Shown here: in pieces, positions 1 to 6,467 of the stretch
Position numbering within the stretch: position 1 is the stretch's first letter
How the letters are laid out: each line of letters starts with the position of its first letter
Source of the DNA: Pseudomonadota bacterium
Lineage (GTDB): Bacteria > Pseudomonadota > Alphaproteobacteria > Acetobacterales > Acetobacteraceae
Direction: 5' to 3'
Assembly: GCA_021845835.1 (NCBI GenBank)
Contig: JAJZVE010000029.1
Coordinates: forward strand, 6,644-15,601
DNA: 8,958 nt
Position numbers and translations under genes: made by a program
The notes under the pieces: model-generated
The model's database searches: none
Told to the model about the DNA's origin: nothing
The model's input: the letters and a program-made list of their open reading frames with translations, nothing else

Positions 1-171
<171 letters not shown>

Positions 172-246
172 GCGGAGATGACGATGACAACGCCCGGCGC
201 CACAGGCACGGCTCCAGCCGGACAGAGCGGAAGGAACAGCGTAACG

Positions 247-1137
247 ATGGACTGGGACAAGCTGCGCGTGTTCCATGCGGTCGCCGAGGCGGGCAGTTTC
301 ACGCATGCCGGCGACACCCTCAACCTGAGCCAGTCCGCGGTGTCGCGGCAGATCTCGGCGCTGGAGGAGGCGCTGCAGGTGCCGCTGTTCCATCGCCACG
401 CGCGCGGGCTGATCCTGACCGAGCAGGGCGAGAGCCTCAACCGCACGGTGCGCGAGGTGTTCGCCAAGCTCGCCATGACCGAGGCGCTGCTTACCGAAAG
501 CAAGGAAAAGCCGGCCGGCAAGCTGAAGGTGACCACTACGGTCGGCTTCGGCGCGACCTGGCTGGCGCCGCGGGTGCAGCAGTTCCTGGATCAGTACCCC
601 GAAGTGACCATGACGCTGATCCTGGACGACTCCGACCTCGACCTCGCGATGCGCGAGGCGGACGTGGCGATCCGCATGCACCCGCCGAAGCAGCCGGACC
701 TGGTGCAGCGCCACCTGATGACGATGGAGTGGCACATCTGTGCCGCCGCCGAGTATCTGCGCAAGCACGGCACGCCGCAGAAGCCGGAGGATCTGGACAA
801 CCACCGCATCGTGCTGTTCGGCGATTATCGTCCGCCGGTCGCCGACATCAACTGGCTGGCCGAACTGGGCCGCCGGGGCGGCAATCCGCGCCGGGCGCTA
901 CTGGAAGTGAACAGCCTGCAAGCGATGGTGATGGCGGTGCGCTCCGGCCTCGGCATCGCCGCGCTGCCCGACTACATGGCGGCGGAAGAAGAAGCGCACG
1001 GTATGGTACGCGTACTGCCCGAGGTGAAGACGCCGAAGGTGGACGTGTATTTCGTTTATCCTGAGGAACTGCGCACATCCAAGCGCGTCGCGGTGTTCCG
1101 CGACTTCCTGCTGGCCCGGCTGGCACAGCGGAACTGA
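247..1137 (+). CDS. LysR-family transcriptional regulator
   Basis: A 296-residue LysR-type regulator of normal family length. Residues 1-60 form the winged helix-turn-helix: DKLRVFHAVAEAGSFTHAG, then NLSQSAVSRQISALEEAL (recognition helix about 28-42), then LFHR.ARGLILTEQGE. A linker helix follows (about 62-90). From about residue 93 (KLKVTTTVGFGATWLAPRV) comes the periplasmic-binding-protein-like effector domain, with DLAMREADVAIR as a typical mid-domain signature. The effector is not predictable. Start choice: in-frame ATGs also occur at 178 and 184, and 184 has a GGAG six bases upstream. However, codons from 184 to 246 have many A/T third positions, unlike the body of the gene, and family members usually begin just before the helix-turn-helix. 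ATG 247 has AAGGA 11 bases upstream. I therefore prefer 247 but cannot exclude 184. The gene sits 75 bases (or 12, with the earlier start) after trxB, suggesting read-through from it. Confidence 0.93.
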   Translation: MDWDKLRVFHAVAEAGSFTHAGDTLNLSQSAVSRQISALEEALQVPLFHRHARGLILTEQGESLNRTVREVFAKLAMTEALLTESKEKPAGKLKVTTTVGFGATWLAPRVQQFLDQYPEVTMTLILDDSDLDLAMREADVAIRMHPPKQPDLVQRHLMTMEWHICAAAEYLRKHGTPQKPEDLDNHRIVLFGDYRPPVADINWLAELGRRGGNPRRALLEVNSLQAMVMAVRSGLGIAALPDYMAAEEEAHGMVRVLPEVKTPKVDVYFVYPEELRTSKRVAVFRDFLLARLAQRN

Positions 1138-1307
1138 ACCGGCAGCGGTGCGACGGCTGCGCAAGGCTCGCGGCCATGCAGCTTCGTCATGGCGGCCCCG
1201 GATGGCTGCCGGTAGCTCGGCTGCGCTGCCGGCCATAGTTTCATCTGCCGATTGCGACGCCTTGCTGTTGACTGGCGGCGCAGACGCGAAGCCTCCCTGT
1301 TCACTGC
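1138..1307 (+). other. Non-coding, hairpin-rich stretch before the terminator; possible small RNA or long 3' UTR
   Basis: No convincing gene lies between the LysR stop and the terminator. Two further stem-loops are visible. The first pairs GCCATG (1173-1178) with CATGGC (1188-1193) around a 9-base loop. The second pairs ATGGC plus CGGTAGC (1202-1206 and 1210-1216, with TGC bulged) with GCTGCCGGCCAT (1225-1236), giving 12 pairs with one G-U around an 8-base loop. With the terminator this makes three consecutive hairpins in about 170 bases. TTGACT at 1268-1273 resembles a -35 box, but no good -10 follows at the right spacing. This may be an ordinary structured 3' UTR of the LysR transcript or a small RNA ending at the terminator; the sequence alone does not decide. 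Confidence 0.3.
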
Positions 1308-1342
1308 CCCGCCGGATCACCCGATCCGGCGGGTTTTTGTTT
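1308..1342 (+). terminator. Intrinsic (Rho-independent) terminator
   Basis: A perfect 11-bp stem, CCCGCCGGATC (1308-1318) with GATCCGGCGGG (1323-1333), encloses the 4-base loop ACCC and is followed at once by TTTTTGTTT (1334-1342). This is a textbook terminator for plus-strand transcription. There is no A-tract on the left side, so it is not an obvious bidirectional terminator. It lies 170 bases after the LysR stop and 88 bases before the first glycosyltransferase start, separating the trxB-lysR unit from the glycan cluster. It also shows that the open frame extending upstream of 1430 is not coding. Confidence 0.92.
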
Positions 1343-1417
1343 ATGATGGGCAAGCGCTTTCCCCCATATTTGCCGCCGCGCCGCTGCCGTGAGAAGAAGC
1401 GGGCGACAGAGTCTAAC

Positions 1418-1422
1418 GAGGG
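1418..1422 (+). promoter_or_regulatory. Ribosome binding site deciding the start of the first glycosyltransferase
   Basis: GAGGG lies seven bases before ATG 1430. The same frame is open back to 1148 with ATGs at 1343 and 1346, but those fall at the foot of the terminator and have no Shine-Dalgarno sequence. This site therefore supports initiation at 1430. I could not identify a convincing promoter between the terminator and this site. Confidence 0.75.
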
Positions 1423-1429
1423 TTTCAGA

Positions 1430-3508
1430 ATGGAAGGCGGCGGAGCAGACCTGCCGGCGGACGGCAGGGCCCCGCCACGGCGGACGCAGCGGCCCGACCG
1501 GCGACGCAGCCTGGAACAGGGCTATGCCGCCGCCGTCGCCGAACTGCTTGACCTGCGGCGCGAGCTGGCGAGCGTGCATGCGTCGCGATCGTGGCGGCTG
1601 ACCGCGCCGCTGCGCTGGCTGCGCAATGGCCACCCGGCCGCGGCGCCGCTACCGCCGCCCGCGCCGCCGCCCCCTGCGGCGCCCTGCGCCGCCGACCCGG
1701 CCGCGACGATACCGGTGCAGGTTTCCCTGCTCGCGCCATTCGGCGGTGATGCCAGCCTGCTGGCCGCGCCGGCCGGCCTCGGCTTCGCGCTGCTGCCGGC
1801 CCCAGCCGACACGCGCGGACATGCGGCCGTCATTTGCAACGCCGCGGCCGAGCGCGCGGCGACGGAATGGCTGGCGATCTGGGACGGGCGCAGCCGGCCG
1901 CTGCCCGGCTGGCTGGCGATGCTGGCCGACAGCTTCGGCACGTTTCCGAACCTCGGCATGGCAGGGGCGATTTCGCTCGACCCGGCCGGGCGGATCGTGG
2001 CCTCCGGCGCGTCGCTGGGGCCGGACGGCAGCGTGCGGCCGCTCGGCGCGGGCGCCCTGCCCGGCGACGCCGCGCACGGCTTTGCCGCCTGCGTGGACAC
2101 CGTGCCGGTCGGCGCGGTGTTGCTGCCGACGGCGGTATGGCGGCGCTTCGGCGGTCTCGACCCGGCGATCGAATCGCTTGACCATGCCATCGCCGAACTG
2201 GCGCTGCGGCTGCGCGCGGCCGGGCTGCGGGTGGTGCGCCAGCCGTTGGCCCGCCTCGTCCGTCCCGCGCCGGCAGCGGACGACCCCTGGATCGCCGCGT
2301 TCGGCCGCTGGCAGGTGCGCAACCGGCAGATCGCGGAGCTGGGTGCGCTGTCCGTGCTCGGCCTGCCGCGCATGGCACCGCCGCGGGTGCTGTTCGTCGA
2401 TCATTTCGTACCCACGCCCGACCGCGACTCCGGCTCGGCCGACCTGCACGCGATGCTGCGGCAGTTCGTGGCGCTCGGCTGGGAGCCGACGCTGCTGCCG
2501 GCGAGCGACCTCGACCGCGCCGATGCGTATGTGGACGATCTGCGCCGCCGCGGCGTGCGGGTGGCGACCGGCGGAACGTGGCGCGACGTGACCGCGTTCC
2601 TCGCCGCCGACCGCGCCGCGTTCGAGCTGATCGTGGTGTCGCGCGCCAGCATGGCGAGCGGGGCGCTGTTCGCCCAGTTGCGCCGCCACTCGCCGTTCGC
2701 GCCGCTGGTGTTCAACACGGTGGACCTGCATTTCCTGCGCCAGGAACGCGCCGCCCTGCTGGAACGCTCGGCGGCAGCGCTGGACGAGGCGTTCCGGGTG
2801 CAGCAACTGGAACTGGGCGCGATCGCCAGCGCCGACTGCACGATCCTGTTGTCGGAGGCCGAGCGGGCCCTGGTCGCGGCGCTGCTGCCGCACGCGCGCA
2901 CCCGCGTCATCCCCGCGATGCGCGAGATCCCCGGCCGCCGCGCGCCGTTCGGCCCGCGGCGCGGCGTGGCGTTCATCGGCGGCTTCCGCCACAGGCCGAA
3001 CGTCGATGCGGTGGTGAGCTTCGTGCGCGAGGTCTGGCCGCTGCTCGCCACACGGCTCGGCGCGAAACTGTCCATCGTCGGCGCCGACGCGCCGCCGGAG
3101 GTGCTGGCGCTGGCCGGCCCGGACGTGGAACTGCTCGGCCATGTCCCCGATCTGGATGCGGTGCTGGCGCGCTGCCGGGTCACGGTCGCACCGCTGCGCT
3201 TCGGCGCCGGCATCAAGGGGAAGGTCGTGACCAGCCTGTCCGCCGGGGTGCCGTGCGTGGCCAGTCCGATCGCCGCCGAGGGCATGGGGCTGACCGACGG
3301 CGTCAACGTGCGCGTTGCCGCCGACCCGGCCGCCTTCGCCGCCGCGGTGGAGCAATTGCACGAACAGCCGGAGCTGTGGCAGCGCCTGTCCGACGCCGGG
3401 CTGGCGTTCGTGCGCCGCGCCTACTCGCTGGAGGCCGGGCGGCCGTGCCTGGCGGCGCTGCTGCGCGAGCTCGATCTGCCGGTGCCGGCGGAGGACGGCC
3501 CGACGTGA
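1430..3508 (+). CDS. Two-part glycosyltransferase: degenerate GT2-like region plus C-terminal GT4 domain
   Basis: A 692-residue protein, probably cytoplasmic or membrane-associated, that would transfer a sugar from a nucleotide donor to a glycan acceptor; donor and acceptor are unknown. Residues 1-66 contain a helical stretch ending SWRLTAPLRWLR, a motif common at the N terminus of polysaccharide glycosyltransferases. A proline/alanine-rich linker covers about 69-93. Residues about 96-280 resemble the second half of a GT2 domain (N-AAAERA, PLPGWLAML, DPAGRIVASGA, PVGAVLLPTAVWRRFGGLD, LALRLRAAGLRVV). The DDGS half is absent, and the usual NND acidic motif reads WDGRS. From residue 318 (PRVLFVDHFVPTPDRDSGSA) a full GT-B fold begins, with FIGGFRHRPNVDAV (515-528) and the donor-site loop RFGAGIKGKVVTSLSAG (590-606) followed by AAEGMGL. 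The GIKGK loop without the EX7E glutamates is seen in the Glyco_trans_1_4 type of GT4 enzymes. The next gene overlaps the stop by four bases. Confidence 0.9.
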   Translation: MEGGGADLPADGRAPPRRTQRPDRRRSLEQGYAAAVAELLDLRRELASVHASRSWRLTAPLRWLRNGHPAAAPLPPPAPPPPAAPCAADPAATIPVQVSLLAPFGGDASLLAAPAGLGFALLPAPADTRGHAAVICNAAAERAATEWLAIWDGRSRPLPGWLAMLADSFGTFPNLGMAGAISLDPAGRIVASGASLGPDGSVRPLGAGALPGDAAHGFAACVDTVPVGAVLLPTAVWRRFGGLDPAIESLDHAIAELALRLRAAGLRVVRQPLARLVRPAPAADDPWIAAFGRWQVRNRQIAELGALSVLGLPRMAPPRVLFVDHFVPTPDRDSGSADLHAMLRQFVALGWEPTLLPASDLDRADAYVDDLRRRGVRVATGGTWRDVTAFLAADRAAFELIVVSRASMASGALFAQLRRHSPFAPLVFNTVDLHFLRQERAALLERSAAALDEAFRVQQLELGAIASADCTILLSEAERALVAALLPHARTRVIPAMREIPGRRAPFGPRRGVAFIGGFRHRPNVDAVVSFVREVWPLLATRLGAKLSIVGADAPPEVLALAGPDVELLGHVPDLDAVLARCRVTVAPLRFGAGIKGKVVTSLSAGVPCVASPIAAEGMGLTDGVNVRVAADPAAFAAAVEQLHEQPELWQRLSDAGLAFVRRAYSLEAGRPCLAALLRELDLPVPAEDGPT

Positions 3509-4479
3509 GGCTGCTGGACCGGCTGCGCGGCGCACCGGCCGCGCGCCTCGCGCCGCGTGCAGGCGACGCGCCGGTAAGCGTGGTGGTGCCGCTGTACCAG
3601 CACGCGCGCTACGTCGCGGCGGCGCTCGCCAGCGCGCTGGCGCAGACCGCGCCGCCGCGGGAGATCCTGGTGATCGACGACGGCTCGCGCGACGACGGCG
3701 CCGCGATCGCCGCGCGGGCGCTGCGCGGCGTCGCCGGGGCGCGGGTGCTGCGGCAGGACAATCGCGGCGCCGCCGAGACGATCAACGCGGCGGTGGCACA
3801 GGCGGCAGGCGACTGGATCGCGGTGCTGAACTCCGACGACCAGTTCGCGCCGGACAAGCTGGCGCGCTGCCAGCTTGTGATGGCGGCGCAGCCCGACGCG
3901 ACGCTGATCGCCGGTGGCATCGCGCTGGTCGACGCCGCGGGGCGGCGGCTGCAGCGTGGCGTGTCCGCGGACTGGCTGCGCCGGGCGCACGACTTCGCCG
4001 GCCGCGCGGCGCATCCGCCGCTGGCGCTGCTGAACGAGAACTTCGTCGCCACCACGTCGAACATGGTGTTCACGCGGGCGCTGTGGCGGCAACTGGGCGG
4101 CTTCGCGCCGCTGCGCTACTGCCACGATCTGGACTTCCTGCTGCGCGCCTTCGCCTGCGCGCACGTCGCGATCGACGCCGAGGCGGTGCATGTGCTGTAC
4201 CGCGTGCATGAAGCGAACACGATCGCCGAGGACGTGCGCGGCGTGCGAGTGGAACTGGCGGCGGTGATCGCAGAAGCGATGGCGTCGCTGGGGCCGCGAT
4301 TGCTGCCGCAGGACGACGACGCCGGCTTTGCGCTGTTCCGCGAATTCCTGCGCAACAAGGCGGTGTCGGAGGCAGTGCTGTATTTCACGGCCCTGCGCGG
4401 CCGGTTCGCGGATGCGCATGCGTTCTACCGGCACGTGACGGCGGAGCCGCAGCGGACGCGGTTCCTGGAGATGGTCTGA
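3505..4479 (+). CDS. GT2-family glycosyltransferase
   Basis: A 324-residue GT-A fold enzyme that would add a sugar from a nucleotide donor to a growing glycan in the cytoplasm. The canonical start PVSVVVPLYQHARYVAAAL lies at residues 23-41. EILVIDDGSRDDG (53-65) provides the nucleotide-binding Asp pair (58-59). NRGAAETINAAVAQAAGDW is followed by the DXD-type metal motif NSDD (109-112). The acceptor-side segment SNMVFTRALWRQLGGF leads to CHDLDFLLR, where Asp208 or Asp210 is the likely catalytic base position. The C-terminal 90 residues are helical and not assignable. There are no membrane segments. The start is GTG 3505, which overlaps the preceding TGA (GTGA), with GGAGGA at 3490-3495 about ten bases upstream; this implies translational coupling. 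The frame is open well upstream of 3505, but that part is a shadow of the preceding gene. Domain assignment is secure; the sugar transferred cannot be told. Confidence 0.92.
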   Translation: MRLLDRLRGAPAARLAPRAGDAPVSVVVPLYQHARYVAAALASALAQTAPPREILVIDDGSRDDGAAIAARALRGVAGARVLRQDNRGAAETINAAVAQAAGDWIAVLNSDDQFAPDKLARCQLVMAAQPDATLIAGGIALVDAAGRRLQRGVSADWLRRAHDFAGRAAHPPLALLNENFVATTSNMVFTRALWRQLGGFAPLRYCHDLDFLLRAFACAHVAIDAEAVHVLYRVHEANTIAEDVRGVRVELAAVIAEAMASLGPRLLPQDDDAGFALFREFLRNKAVSEAVLYFTALRGRFADAHAFYRHVTAEPQRTRFLEMV

Positions 4480-4484
4480 GATGG

Positions 4485-4540
4485 CCCGTCTCGGGAGCGG
4501 GCATGACGACCTGCCCCGTCTCCGCCCATGACCTTCCTGT
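4485..4540 (+). repeat. Imperfect direct duplication spanning the start region of the second GT4 gene
   Basis: CCCGTCTC occurs at 4485-4492 and again at 4515-4522. Each copy is followed by an ATGAC (4503 and 4528) and then CCTG a few bases later. The first copy has extra bases including GGGAG (4493-4497), a Shine-Dalgarno-like site five bases before ATG 4503. That ATG opens a frame that does not encode the glycosyltransferase. The second copy carries the real start, ATG 4528, with no Shine-Dalgarno of its own. A short hairpin GCCCG/CGGGC (4484-4488 with 4498-4502) overlaps the first copy. The region may be a remnant of a small tandem duplication in the GT2-GT4 junction, or chance similarity in GC-rich DNA. 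Confidence 0.4.
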
Positions 4541-5727
4541 TCCGCCGCCGTCCCGCCGGTCTGCGCGTGCTGGTCGAAGTCGGCAGCTTCGACAAGGGCG
4601 GGCTGGAAAGGGTCGTGCTGGACAGCGCGCTGGCGCTGCATCGCGCCGGCGTGCCGACGCTGATCGTCAGCGTCGGCGCGCTGGGCGACCTGGCGGCGGC
4701 GGCGCGACGCCACGGGCTGCGCGTCGAGGGACTGCCGGCACAGGGCACGGAACGCGCCTATGCGCGGTTGCTGCGGGATTTCCACCCCAGCCTCGCGGTG
4801 TCGCATTTCTCGACCTTCGGCTATCGCCTGCTGGCGCGGCGCGGCGTGCCCATCGTGTCGTTCATCCACAATGTCTATGCCTTCATGGACGCGCCGCAGC
4901 GTGCGCGCTTCGCCGACGACGACCGGATGGTGGCGCGCTACGTCTCCGTGTCGCCGAAAGCCACGCTCTACGCCTCGGCGCGGCTCGGCATCGCGCCGGC
5001 GCGCATCGCGACGATCCCGAACGGCCTTGACATCGACGAATACGCGCGCCGCGCGGCGGACGCGCGGCCGGTCAGTCGCGAGTCGCTTGGCATCGCCGCG
5101 GGCGATTACGTGTTCCTCAACGTCGCCTCGTACAATCTGCACAAGGGTCATTACGTGATGGCCGCGGCGCTGCGCCGGCTGCTGCCGGCGCGGCAGGACA
5201 TCCGCATCGTCTGCATTGGCAACACCGTCATCGCCGCCCATCTCGCAGGCCTGCGGGACCATCTTCGTCAGCATGGTCTGGACCGGCACATGCTGCTGCC
5301 GGGCTACACGCAACGGGTGGAGGACTGGTTCGCAATGGCCGATGCGTTCCTGCTGCCGTCGTTCATCGAGGGCTGGAGCATTGCCATGAACGAGGCCATG
5401 AGCTTCGCGCGCCCGATGATCCTCGCCGACACCGGCGGCGCCGCCGAGGTGATCGAGAACGAGGACACCGGCATCCTGCTTGCCAACGAATACGGCGAGG
5501 TGACGGCGCTGGACAACGTGCTGCTTGACCGGCTCGCCTATGATACGCGGGACTTCCGCGTCGCCGGCGAGCTGGCGGGGGCGATGGCACGATTCGCCGA
5601 CGATCGCGCCGCGTGGGCCGCGGCGGGCGCGCGCGGGCGCGACAAGCTGCGGGCGCGCTACGGGCTTGCGACGATCGCCGCGCAGCACCGCGCGGTGTTC
5701 GAAAGCGTCGCGGCCGGTGCGCCATGA
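4528..5727 (+). CDS. GT4-family glycosyltransferase
   Basis: A 399-residue retaining GT-B glycosyltransferase. The N-terminal acceptor domain (about 10-185) begins GLRVLVEVGSFDKGGLERVV, where the KGGLE loop is the glycine-rich acceptor/phosphate loop. FIHNVYAFMD and VSVSPKATLYA follow, then IPNGLDIDEY (163-172), the hinge into the donor domain. That domain shows VFLNVASYNLHKGHYVMAAAL, GNTVIAAHLAGL, LPGYTQRVEDWFAMADAFLLPS and the EX7E motif, E281 GWSIAMN E289, which holds the donor sugar and ribose. It then reads ARPMILADTGGAAEVIE. No membrane segment is seen. ATG 4528 is the first possible start after an in-frame TGA at 4504-4506 and lacks a visible ribosome binding site. The gene begins 48 bases after the GT2 stop and overlaps the next gene by four bases. 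Donor and acceptor are unknown. Family placement is secure. Confidence 0.92.
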   Translation: MTFLFRRRPAGLRVLVEVGSFDKGGLERVVLDSALALHRAGVPTLIVSVGALGDLAAAARRHGLRVEGLPAQGTERAYARLLRDFHPSLAVSHFSTFGYRLLARRGVPIVSFIHNVYAFMDAPQRARFADDDRMVARYVSVSPKATLYASARLGIAPARIATIPNGLDIDEYARRAADARPVSRESLGIAAGDYVFLNVASYNLHKGHYVMAAALRRLLPARQDIRIVCIGNTVIAAHLAGLRDHLRQHGLDRHMLLPGYTQRVEDWFAMADAFLLPSFIEGWSIAMNEAMSFARPMILADTGGAAEVIENEDTGILLANEYGEVTALDNVLLDRLAYDTRDFRVAGELAGAMARFADDRAAWAAAGARGRDKLRARYGLATIAAQHRAVFESVAAGAP

Positions 5728-6278
5728 ACGCGCTGCGCACACGCTACCTGCCGGCGCTGGCGTTCTGGCTGGGCAACCACCTGTTCATGAACTGGACGCC
5801 GTACCGCGTGCGCCACTGGTTCCTGCGGCGTTTCTGCCATGTGCGGATCGGACGCGACAGCAGCATCGCGATGGGCTGCTTCGTCACCGGCACGCACATC
5901 TCGATCGGCGACAACAGCGTCATCAACCGCTTCACCTATCTCGACGGGCGGGAGCCGCTTGTTATCGGCAACAACGTCAACGTGTCGCACTACACGCTGA
6001 TCCAGACACTGACGCACGATCCGCAGGCGCCGGATTTCGGCACGCGGCCGGGGCCGGTCGTGATCGGCGACCATGCCTGGATCGGCGCGCGCGCCATCAT
6101 CCTGCCGGGCGTCACGATCGGCGAGGGCGCGGTGGTCGGCGCGGGCGCGGTGGTGACGCGCGACGTGGCACCGTACACGATCGTCGCCGGCAGTCCGGCG
6201 CGCGCCATCAACCAGCGCACGCGCGACCTGCATTACCGCACGCGCTATTTCCCGCTGTTCGACACCGACATCCAGTAG
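5724..6278 (+). CDS. Hexapeptide-repeat O-acetyltransferase (left-handed beta-helix, WcaF/NodL/maltose-acetyltransferase type)
   Basis: A 184-residue acyltransferase that probably moves acetyl from acetyl-CoA to a sugar hydroxyl of the glycan made by its neighbours. The N terminus (1-36) is a hydrophobic/aromatic helix pair. Hexapeptide turns run from about 39 (CHVRIGRDSSIAMGCFV, HISIGDNSVINR, PLVIGNNVNVSHYTLI) to a loop carrying His98 in THD, the position of the catalytic histidine in this family. The coil then resumes with VVIGDHAWIGARAIILPG and VTIGEGAVVGAGAVVTRDV, closing with PYTIVAGSPAR (150-160), the signature end of CoA-dependent sugar acetyltransferases. Its length matches colanic-acid-type acetyltransferases. 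ATG 5724 overlaps the upstream TGA (ATGA), with only a weak ribosome binding site, suggesting coupling to the GT4 gene. It is the last gene of the tightly packed operon. The acceptor sugar is unknown, and serine acetyltransferase is an unlikely alternative. Confidence 0.92.
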   Translation: MNALRTRYLPALAFWLGNHLFMNWTPYRVRHWFLRRFCHVRIGRDSSIAMGCFVTGTHISIGDNSVINRFTYLDGREPLVIGNNVNVSHYTLIQTLTHDPQAPDFGTRPGPVVIGDHAWIGARAIILPGVTIGEGAVVGAGAVVTRDVAPYTIVAGSPARAINQRTRDLHYRTRYFPLFDTDIQ

Positions 6279-6391
6279 CGCCCGGCGCCGGCGCGCAAGC
6301 CGCACCGGTTGTTCAACCGCCCGTTGCGGCGGACACGGCAGCATTGGTCATGCAAATGCGATGACCGCGCCTGCGACGATCGGTGTACGCT

Positions 6392-6404
6392 CACGATGAT
6401 CGTG
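6392..6404. promoter_or_regulatory. Short palindrome, possible regulator-binding site
   Basis: CACGAT and ATCGTG flank a single central G, giving perfect 6-bp dyad symmetry 64 bases before the GTG start of the GT-C gene. A homodimeric regulator could bind such a site, but the arms are short and adjacent, so as RNA it could not form a hairpin of the full length. No second copy was noticed in the window. Confidence 0.2.
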
Positions 6405-6452
6405 CGCGTGGAAACAATGGCCCGCGCGCGCGCTCTGACGTCCGAAGATTCC

Positions 6453-6457
6453 GGAGG
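6453..6457 (+). promoter_or_regulatory. Ribosome binding site deciding the GTG start of the GT-C gene
   Basis: GGAGG lies ten bases before GTG 6468. The in-frame ATGs at 6396 and 6417 lack any Shine-Dalgarno sequence, and the codons between them and 6468 do not show the local third-position bias. Starting at 6468 also puts the first transmembrane segment near the N terminus, as is usual for this family. Confidence 0.6.
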
Positions 6458-6467
6458 ATGCCGCTTC

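Larger units (their letters stand above)
6279..6467 (+). other. 189-base non-coding gap with a short palindrome
   Basis: No gene is supported here. The frame of the following gene is open through most of the gap, but its codons have many A/T third positions, unlike the genes on either side. A perfect inverted repeat CACGAT-G-ATCGTG lies at 6392-6404, and an 11-base alternating CG run at 6423-6433. There is no T-tract hairpin after the acetyltransferase stop and no promoter I can defend. The length of the gap is compatible with a separate promoter for the GT-C gene. Confidence 0.4.

Noticed and set aside
1268..1273. TTGACT as the -35 box of a promoter
   Set aside because: No acceptable -10 hexamer lies 16-18 bases downstream, and any transcript would meet the terminator within about 40 bases.
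1148..1429. Possible 94-codon N-terminal extension of the first glycosyltransferase
   Set aside because: The frame is open, but it runs through the perfect terminator hairpin and T-tract, and ATGs at 1343 and 1346 lack a ribosome binding site. ATG 1430 has GAGGG at ideal spacing.
1649..3535. Long minus-strand open frame opposite the first glycosyltransferase
   Set aside because: Its translation is rich in Arg, His, Gln and Ala with no recognisable domain. Long antisense frames are expected opposite genes with extreme G/C third positions.
4481..4504. GCCCG/CGGGC hairpin as a terminator between the GT2 and GT4 genes
   Set aside because: The stem is only 5-7 bp and no T-tract follows. The genes around it look like one operon.
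4503..5030. ATG with a good Shine-Dalgarno opening a 175-codon frame
   Set aside because: The encoded protein is Arg/Ala-rich and overlaps the GT4 gene in another frame, whose motifs are intact. The start site is kept as a finding, not as a gene.
3421..5742. 773-residue minus-strand open frame opposite the GT2 and second GT4 genes
   Set aside because: It spans two well-supported plus-strand genes, has Arg/His-rich shadow composition and shows no domain.
6423..6433. Alternating CG run as a meaningful repeat or Z-DNA site
   Set aside because: Eleven alternating bases are unremarkable in DNA this GC-rich, and nothing else marks the spot.
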